From Chara braunii (lineage: Eukaryota; Streptophyta; Charophyceae; Charales; Characeae): a DNA stretch of 23,575 bases. Below, piece by piece: positions 17,860-23,575 of the stretch. The stretch spans positions 1,925,866 through 1,949,440 of the forward strand of contig BFEA01000125.1 of the NCBI GenBank assembly GCA_003427395.1, written 5' to 3'. A program made the translations under genes and the position numbers. Below the pieces are notes generated by a model. The model made no database searches and was not told the DNA's origin. It saw only the letters and a program-made list of their open reading frames with translations. How positions within the stretch are numbered: position 1 is the stretch's first letter; every line of letters begins with the position of its first letter.

Positions 17860-18159
17860 TAAGAATGGTAGCCTCCTAAACTCTAGCAAACTCCCTAGGC
17901 TGCAGTTAATGCATGTTCTATCAAGAAAAAGAAAAACAAACAAAAATTGCCAGGGTGGTCCAGAGTCAGACCAATCCCGTGTTCAAGAAAAAGGAAAGAA
18001 ACGAAAAAGACTGGATGGAGGAGAGCGCTCAGGAATGTGGGAGGGGCAAGGTTTCAACGGGACAAATTTCAGCAACTCGATGCCACTGGTGCTACCTCAG
18101 CAGATGAGAATGAACTTTATGTTTTTTGGAGGGGTCGGGTGGGTGGGAATGACAGATAA

Positions 18160-18164
<5 letters not shown>

Positions 18165-18191
<27 letters not shown>

Positions 18192-18265
18192 GGCGAATAT
18201 TGTTTGATTTCAAGGAAAAGAATAGTTTTTTGGCGAATATTGTTTGATTTCAAGGAAAATAATAG
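18165..18265. repeat. T tract and 40-bp tandem duplication
   Basis: A T tract at about 18165-18190 runs into TGGCGAATATTGTTTGATTT. The 40-bp unit at 18186-18225 is repeated at 18226-18265 with a single G/T difference, so the duplication is recent. Confidence 0.95.
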
Positions 18266-18485
18266 CTGGGGCCGGGGTCCCCATTATTCAACCCGGAGTA
18301 GAAACCTCCTGGCAGCATTAGCCAGTTTGGCTTTTTACGGCACCGATGGGAACCGGGAGTTTTCAAATTGTTGAGAGATTGAATGCCTGAAGCTATGCTG
18401 GTCTACGCTAGTATGAGAGGAGAGGGAATAACACAATGTGGTCGTAGTCTGAATTCTCAAGAAGAAGAACTAGGATTCACGCTGG

Positions 18486-18850
18486 GCATAGGTAGGGGGG
18501 AGGGGGAGGGGGATGGGAGAGTGAGGGACGGAAAGAGGAGAGAAGGAAGTGGTGTGGAGGGGAGTGAAAGAGATCGTGTGGAGGGAAGAAGATGAGATAC
18601 AGAAGGTGAGGGCTGGAGGAGACAAGGAAAGAGTTAGCTAACTAGGTGCTAAATGATGGAATCAGCGAAGAGGGAGATAAGCAAAGGCAATCCTATGTCT
18701 AAATGTAGGAGTATGGCCAAACAGGGAGGAGGGAAGAACAGTAGGCTGAAGGGGGGCGGGAGATGGGAGAAGTAAGACAAAGGCATTGGAAGTGGGAAGC
18801 GGGTAAACAGGGAGAAGGGTTGTGAAGTATGAAGGGAGCGGCTTGGGAAT
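18486..18850 (+). repeat. Purine-rich (GGA/GAA) tract
   Basis: For about 365 bp the plus strand is overwhelmingly A and G, starting with GGGGGGAGGGGGAGGGGG. No repeat unit is clear and no gene is seen. Such tracts can adopt triplex structure. Confidence 0.75.
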
Positions 18851-19289
18851 GAGGCCTAACTATAAGCGGCCTGAACCGGCCTAATCAGCGGCCGGCTGGA
18901 GCCAGAAATTCTCGCTCCCTCGTGTTTTTCAAAAAAAGCCTAAAGGTTACTGTAGAGGGAGGATGGTAGACATATGACAACCTCCTTCAGTATTTGGCGA
19001 TGTGGTTATGCCATCAGTCTTGAACAGTGCCTTAGAGGCATTGCGGTGCTCTTGCCCCTCCTCCCTCCCCCCATCCCCTGTCCTTCTGTCAAAGCCGACC
19101 ACATTCATCAGCATACATCTGCAGTGCATCATGTGGCACACGGTATGGTAAGAGCCGGTGCCGCGCACCTAAGCGGGACTCAAACAGTACACCAATAAAT
19201 AATTAAATTCTGGAAATAAAAGAAGTGTTTGATGCTTCAGGATCGCCCTCCACTACGAAAATTTCCGAATGTATATGGGCCATCTAGGG
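18851..19289. other. Gene-free stretch
   Basis: No gene is recognised. GGCCTGAACCGGCC and CGGCCGGC near 18868-18898 form a small palindromic GC patch. Confidence 0.45.
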
Positions 19290-19470
19290 ATCCTGTGTAC
19301 AAGTCCGGACGACCTCCAGGTTCATTTAGGATGTTCTGCAGTGGAGCCACGCCGTTAATAAAGTCGAGGTGCATTCTTACTGACCGTTAATAAAGTCCAG
19401 GTGATCAAAGGACATTCTTACTGACCAAACGTATCCTGTGTACAAATCCGGACAACGTTAATAAAGGCCT
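19290..19470 (+). repeat. Interleaved local direct repeats
   Basis: ATCCTGTGTACAAGTCCGGAC at 19290-19310 recurs at 19433-19453 with one mismatch. Between them CGTTAATAAAGTCGAGGTG...CATTCTTACTGAC at about 19353-19383 recurs at about 19385-19424 with one substitution and a 9-bp indel. CGTTAATAAAG starts a third time near 19455. Confidence 0.88.
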
Positions 19471-19503
19471 CCTTCAGATTGTTAACACAATTCTTTCTCC
19501 AAT

Positions 19504-19561
19504 AGCATCTCTGCCAAACAAAAAACAAAAAAAGAAACAAAAAAAAAAGCATCTCTGCCAA
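19504..19561. repeat. A-rich insert flanked by a perfect 14-bp direct repeat
   Basis: AGCATCTCTGCCAA at 19504-19517 recurs at 19548-19561. The 30 bases between are A with scattered C and G. The structure is the same as at 16760-16808. Confidence 0.93.
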
Positions 19562-20292
19562 GCACTTCACCGTCAATACCTACGAGCCTTGCTCAGTTGC
19601 TACACCCATGAAATGTTGAAGTACACTGACCTGAGTTCGAACCCAGATGCAATCAGATGAACAGAACAAAAGAACTCTGAATGAACTACCGTCTTCACCC
19701 GCATATAGCCCGGTCATTATAGGTGTATTTGGGGCACTTGTCAGTCCAGATGCAGCAATAATGACAGCCGGTCAGCTCAGTGGTGATATCTCAAGGCCGT
19801 CGCCCTTACAAAGAAAACGCTCAACAGCGACAACAACAATTTGCATCAAAAAATCATCCACATCGTTGGGTGCGTGACACACCAGCGCCAGCAATCTGGA
19901 CGTGTTTCAAGCAGAGATGCAGAAAAGAAGTTCATGCTCGATATTCTGCACCTTTCCACAAACGCGTCCAGATTCAGAAGTTCAATCCAATCCCCTTCAC
20001 TACTGGGTCCTCGGCCCAAGGACATCTCACATGCAAACCTTGGTGGGCATGTGTCTTTGAGGCGGTGGACTGTGGAGCCAACCAATCAAATTCATCCGGG
20101 GAACAAACGGCACACCGGGCACAGGAATACAATGACCCCAGAGGAGGAGGGGGGGGGATTTGTCTGCCGCCAGTGAACAATTTGAATTGACCAACAGGAA
20201 ATCATGGTGGGGCAAAACCATGGTGGGTCACCTTCAAGGGTTTCTTTTTTTTGCTTCTTTTTTTTTTTTGTAAACGTGGGCGGGACGAAATA
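19562..20292. other. Gene-free stretch
   Basis: Overlapping open frames of up to 136 codons exist (19780-20190) but show no recognisable domain. A tRNA B-box-like GAGTTCGAACCC at about 19632 has no foldable tRNA around it. AATCATGGTGGGGCAAAACC and ATGGTGGGTCACC around 20203-20232 are short related repeats. Confidence 0.45.
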
Positions 20293-20293
20293 G

Positions 20294-20326
<33 letters not shown>

Positions 20327-20337
20327 AAAAAAAAAAA
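20293..20337. repeat. (CA)n followed by an A tract
   Basis: About 15 CA units, then 15 A. Confidence 0.95.
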
Positions 20338-20643
20338 GGGTAAAGCAGAAGGGAGGGATAATTGTGCAATTGTTAAACGAGCAGTACTTCCCAACTGTGC
20401 ATGCGTACAGTGGAGTGGAAGGATAAATGTGTAATTATTCAACCACAGAAATGCTTCCCAATGCTGAATTCCACAGCACAGCCATTTTTGTCGAACCAGC
20501 GTAGCCGAAAAAGGTAATTTGTTTAGGCTGGCGTCACCAACCTTTCCATTTCGGTAGAGAGGCCTGAGCGCCGAAAGATGCATCTGGTTTTGCAAAGCAG
20601 CTGGGCAAGGTGTTTAGACTTTGAACCAGTATATGACTGTGGC

Positions 20644-20970
20644 TTAAACCAGCAGGGTACCTACCGGTTGGGGCAACAACATTAAACCACCAGTACTTGG
20701 CCCGATAGCTATCGATGCCGAGCCGGCCGACCCCCTGCGCGCCCAGTTTCGCCGAATCGCCGGGAAGGCGTTTCAACTTTTTTTTGGCTTGCGCTTCCAG
20801 CCATTGTGTTCCGGTACCCCGAACCCAGACAGGCGCGGCGCGTTAACGGGGCAGCGCCTAGGCCGATAGCTATCGGGCCAAGTACTGGTGGTTTAACACG
20901 GAAGCCGAATCGGCCCAAATTCATTCAAGGCCGGGGGGTATGAAAAATGGGGTCGGTAATGGAGGTTTAA
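20644..20970. mobile_element. Probable host element of the nested insertion, TTAAACC ends
   Basis: TTAAACCAGCAGGGTACC at 20644 and GGTAATGGAGGTTTAA ending at 20970 are inverted and resemble the ends of the two neighbouring elements, but similarity between the two is weak beyond TTAAACC. If real, this is an element of about 112 bp into which the 20682-20896 element inserted. Confidence 0.4.
20682..20896. mobile_element. 215-bp element with perfect 33-bp terminal inverted repeats and TTAA ends
   Basis: 20682-20714 (TTAAACCACCAGTACTTGGC…) is exactly the reverse complement of 20864-20896. The inner part of each arm is the palindrome-like CGATAGCTATCG. TTAA at both ends could be a target duplication, as for piggyBac-type elements, or simply part of the inverted repeat. 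The GC-rich interior of about 149 bp has no coding capacity. Perfect arms imply either a recent insertion or conversion. Confidence 0.85.
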
Positions 20971-20973
20971 AGT

Positions 20974-21114
20974 TTAAACCACCAACACATGGCCCATACA
21001 TCGGCTTCGGAGTTCGGACCCTTGCCCGCCCGCTGCCAGTTTGAGAAAGCTTGGCACGCAGCGTGCTTGCAGCAAGCACCGGAGTAAAGTGCCTCACAGG
21101 TACTGATGGTTTAA
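20974..21114. mobile_element. 141-bp relative of the 20682-20896 element
   Basis: The left end TTAAACCACCAACACATGGC and the right end GGTACTGATGGTTTAA are imperfect inverted repeats (14 of the first 18 positions). The left end also matches the left arm of the 20682 element, including the following GGCCC-ATA. The two are therefore members of one family. Confidence 0.7.
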
Positions 21115-21860
21115 AAACAAGCAAGTTTTAACCCGAGAAACCAACTGGATAGAACCCCAATCCCCCCAAAAGCCGCTAGCTACCGCATTCGGGCGGAATC
21201 CATCCCAGAAATCAGTAGCTGGGATACTTCAGGGCCGCGCTAAATATCGGTAGCTGGAAAAATTCAGCATAGTGCAAAAAATCGGTCCGCTTAAAAGGAG
21301 GAAGAGCCAGTGGAGAAGTACACCGTTTTTTCGAATGAGCCAACGCACTAGAAACACAACACTCCGCCTGTTGGCTCTTTGGCACGCGTCCCCGGGTTTT
21401 GCGATGGGGACTTTCAAATCGCTAACCGCCACCATGTTTTGCACACCTACCACCCCATGCCCTCGATTCGTGGGAAAATGTTAAGTGTTTTACATTGTGC
21501 GATGATGTTGGCCTTTTACAGACAGTCCTGGGAAGCGGGTTCAGGAGTCAAATCGCCACTACACGGCCACACCCTTGGAGAAAAATGTTCGCTTGCCTAC
21601 TCCACGTAATTTTGACCCTCAGGCCTGCCAGGACCACAATGGCTATCGGCGCCAGCCAAACGGGCAAAGAAGTGTGAGGCTGGCAATTCAGAAAAAGCTT
21701 GGCGCGCAGCCAAAGAGGCAAAAAAGTACAAGGCCCCAGCCAAGTTGAGCAATCGTGATTGAGGCTCTCCGGAATAACCGGAGACTCAGGACCACCAGAC
21801 CAACATGGCTGGCGGCGCCGGCCAAAACTACAACAAAAACGCCAGAGTGGGCTTTTGGCA
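21115..21860. other. Gene-free stretch
   Basis: No gene is recognised. CAGTAGCTGGGATACTTCAG and CGGTAGCTGGAAAAATTCAG, about 30 bp apart near 21213-21270, are related short repeats. CTTGGCGCGCAGCCAAAG (21699) resembles CTTGGCACGCAGCGTGC (21050). Confidence 0.45.
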
Positions 21861-21873
21861 AGGCTTGGCGAGC

Positions 21874-22356
21874 GTGGTCCTCCGCCTCGAATGGACAGGG
21901 CCCTTGGACTTGAGAGACTCTTGCTGCCTTTTTTTTTTTTTTTTTTCTCTTCAGCATTGCACTGTAAGCGTGGGCCTCCACCTCGAATGTACTGGTGGTT
22001 TGATGGTTAGGGCCCTTCAATTTATTTTTATTTGTTTTTTAAACCCCTGTAGTTGTTGCTAGGAGAGGTGATAAGAGCATTCCCTCCTAGCAAGAGACCT
22101 GGGCGCTTCGGTCTATTGGTGGGGCGCAGCACCTGCTGGAAAACGGGTCCCGCATCCCATTGTACATCCAACAGCCTGCCAGCATTGATTGCCCTGTTTA
22201 AATTGAGACACCCTTGCAGCATTTTCTTTTGCTCGTCAGCATTGGACCATATGCATGGGCCTCCGCCTCGAATGTACTGGTGGTTTGAGTGTTACGGCCA
22301 TTGGAATTGAGACACCCTTGCAGCATTGTGTTTTGCTCTTCAGCATTGGATCATAT
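21874..22356 (+). repeat. Repeat family containing CCTCGAATGTACTGGTGGTTT, partly tandem (104-bp period)
   Basis: AATTGAGACACCCTTGCAGC and what follows to CATAT occur at 22201-22252 and again at 22305-22356, a period of 104 bp. The intervening GCGTGGGCCTCCGCCTCGAATG-type block is found at about 21879, 21966 and 22253. A T tract of about 18 bp (21929-21946) in the upstream copy replaces the shorter T-rich spacer of the others. The GTACTGGTGGTTT core recalls the ends of the 20682 family. Confidence 0.85.
22119..22160 (+). repeat. Copy 2 of a 42-bp block shared with 3025-3066
   Basis: Ungapped match at 34 of 42 positions to sequence inside the element inserted in gag. On one frame the two read GEQHVLGTGPSVP and GAQHLLENGSRIP. 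The differences are not obviously codon-like, so coding origin is unproven. Confidence 0.7.
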
Positions 22357-22842
22357 CTCCATTTGTGAGTATCGCCTTTGAATGCGCGGCGGGCATGCTT
22401 ATCTTCTATGTACCACTCTCCCCTCCGTTTTTCCGTTTCCCTTTTTTTTTAAAAGGTGCATCATTTCCATCCTAACGAATGGCCCCGAAGCCAAAGGGGC
22501 TATGCTGATCTACTCTGAATCATTTTTTTTTTCCAGCCCGCATTGAGATAAACTCTCGTAACTTTGTTTGTTTGCTTGTTTGTTTGTTTGTTTGTTTGTT
22601 TTTGTTTTTAACCTCTCAGAATTGCTTTATTCTATTCATCTGGTTGCAGCTGGATTCGAATTTGGGCCGGCATTTCAATCATTCATGGGGGGCCCGTTGA
22701 TCCCTCCCCTACCTTTTTTCTCCGCCCAGCCGGTGCGCAGGTTGGGCAAAAGCGCGGGAGGGTATCAGTGGAAAGTGGATTCTTCTTTTTTGGTGAAATA
22801 GTTTGGTGGAGAAAAGATTTTGGCTCCACAAGAGTAGCCAAA
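22357..22842. other. Gene-free stretch with (TTTG)n
   Basis: T-rich runs occur at 22441-22450 and 22524-22532, and a (TTTG)n run at 22564-22609. No gene is recognised. Confidence 0.5.
22564..22609. repeat. (TTTG)n microsatellite
   Basis: About ten TTTG units with one C substitution. Confidence 0.93.
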
Positions 22843-22890
22843 CTGCCATCCAAAAAAAAAAAAAAAAGAAAAAAAAAAAAGCTGCCATCC
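22843..22890. repeat. A-rich insert flanked by a 9-bp direct repeat
   Basis: CTGCCATCC at 22843-22851 recurs at 22882-22890. The 30 bases between are A except for two G. This is the third occurrence of this structure in the window, with a shorter duplication. Confidence 0.8.
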
Positions 22891-23575
22891 CAAGTTCCCC
22901 ATGGGAGGTGAAATTGAGAGAAAAACGTACATCCCTTCAAAAAAAAAATAATAAAAAAATAAAATAAAAATAAAATAAAATCCCACGCATCAGACTGTTA
23001 GGAGAGATAAAGGGCAGAACTGGTTTCTGAAGACCTGGGCAAAAGGCTCATGCTTTGCATCGATAACTCCAGGGCGACGATTAGTCCTGTCGAAATGGCT
23101 GGGCACATGAGGATAAATGACACAGGCAGTAAGGAAAGTTAACAGGCATAGCTTGGTAAGATAATGGAAGGGTAGAATAGGGGACGAACCAGGACACTCG
23201 GTTCCTGTTGGCAATCGCAGTAGACTGCAATGAGTGAAGGGAGGGCAGGAGAGTGTCGGGGGGTCCTAGAAGGAACCCTAAATGCGATCCTCTCGGTCGT
23301 GGCAGGCCGGGGTCAGACCGGATCGTGTAGGTCTGTGAAAGTTGTAGTTTGATAGGTTGGGGAAGTAGAGGAAGCCCCACCAATAGATGGAGTAGAGGAA
23401 GAATTTAAATGAATAGAGTAGGAAGAGAGAATGTGGGCAGAGGAATTAGGAGGTTCAGGAAGTAGGCTGTGGCCCTTTTGAGGAGTTATGAGCGGTCATG
23501 GAATAGCACAGGTATAAGCGAAACTGGCTGAGGCTGCCAGGATAACTCCGGGTCGAACTGTGAAGGTCCCCGGCC
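22891..23575. other. Gene-free end of window
   Basis: An A-rich AAAATAAAAT run lies at 22939-22980. Beyond it minus-strand frames of 74 and 100 codons exist (23214-22990, 23383-23081) with no recognisable motif. The sequence from 23390 on is purine-rich. Nothing further is seen. Confidence 0.45.

Noticed and set aside
19585-19645. tRNA-like A and B boxes (TTGCTCAGTTGC and GAGTTCGAACCC)
   Set aside because: The T arm does not pair (two or more mismatches) and no acceptor or anticodon stem could be drawn. It could be a tRNA-derived SINE relic, but no tail or duplications were found.
19780-20190. 136-codon plus-strand frame
   Set aside because: No recognisable motif, it overlaps other frames of similar length, and it runs into a G-rich run. 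Not supported as a gene.
22917-22932. GAAAAACGTACAT resembling the inner end of the element inserted in gag
   Set aside because: Only about 13 bp, without the outer CCTTCTTAACC end. Probably chance in an A-rich stretch.
23081-23383. 100-codon minus-strand frame near the window end
   Set aside because: No known domain, and no start context or conservation that can be judged from sequence alone.

Overview
The window looks like a piece of repeat-dense nuclear genome from a plant-lineage eukaryote (a land plant or a charophyte-type alga). The grounds are a chromodomain-bearing Ty3/gypsy LTR retrotransposon with an initiator-Met-tRNA-like primer site, several MITE-like elements, long microsatellites and isolated N bases as in a draft assembly. 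No operons, rRNA, convincing tRNA or CRISPR array are visible. I cannot name the species from the sequence alone.

Bases 1-9354 are dominated by one old, broken chromovirus-type retrotransposon (about 455-9354, plus strand). It has two recognisable LTRs (455-1300 and 8706-9354), a primer-binding-like site, a long leader carrying nine ACRTGGC (G-box/bZIP-like) motifs, and then decayed gag, CCHC knuckle, protease, reverse transcriptase, RNase H, integrase and GPY/F plus chromodomain segments in the canonical order. Stops, frameshifts and loss of key catalytic residues show that it is dead. A separate 832-bp element with terminal inverted repeats and a TA target duplication interrupts gag (2712-3543). 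No target duplication flanks the retrotransposon, and the 3' LTR lacks 192 bp that the 5' LTR has.

Bases 9355-17690 hold no gene I can recognise. They contain microsatellites ((AAGC)n, (AAT)n, GAA/AAC, (CT)n, (AG)n, a 64-bp A tract), a 72-bp tandem repeat in which every unit contains several hairpins, a 90-bp duplication with long G runs, a 39-40 bp block present twice, and a few open frames of low credibility. The best of these is a minus-strand frame starting at 12971 in good plant start context.

Bases 17690-23575 are a graveyard of small non-autonomous elements. They include a 168-bp Tourist-like MITE with TAA duplications, a 215-bp element with perfect 33-bp terminal inverted repeats and TTAA ends sitting in a cluster of relatives, a 104-bp periodic repeat, a strongly purine-skewed tract, and three A-rich inserts (15-30 nt) flanked by 9-17 bp direct repeats that resemble tail-only retroposition scars. 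The most unusual items are the G-box array in the retrotransposon leader, the A-rich scars with target duplications, and the TTAAACCACC-ended element family.
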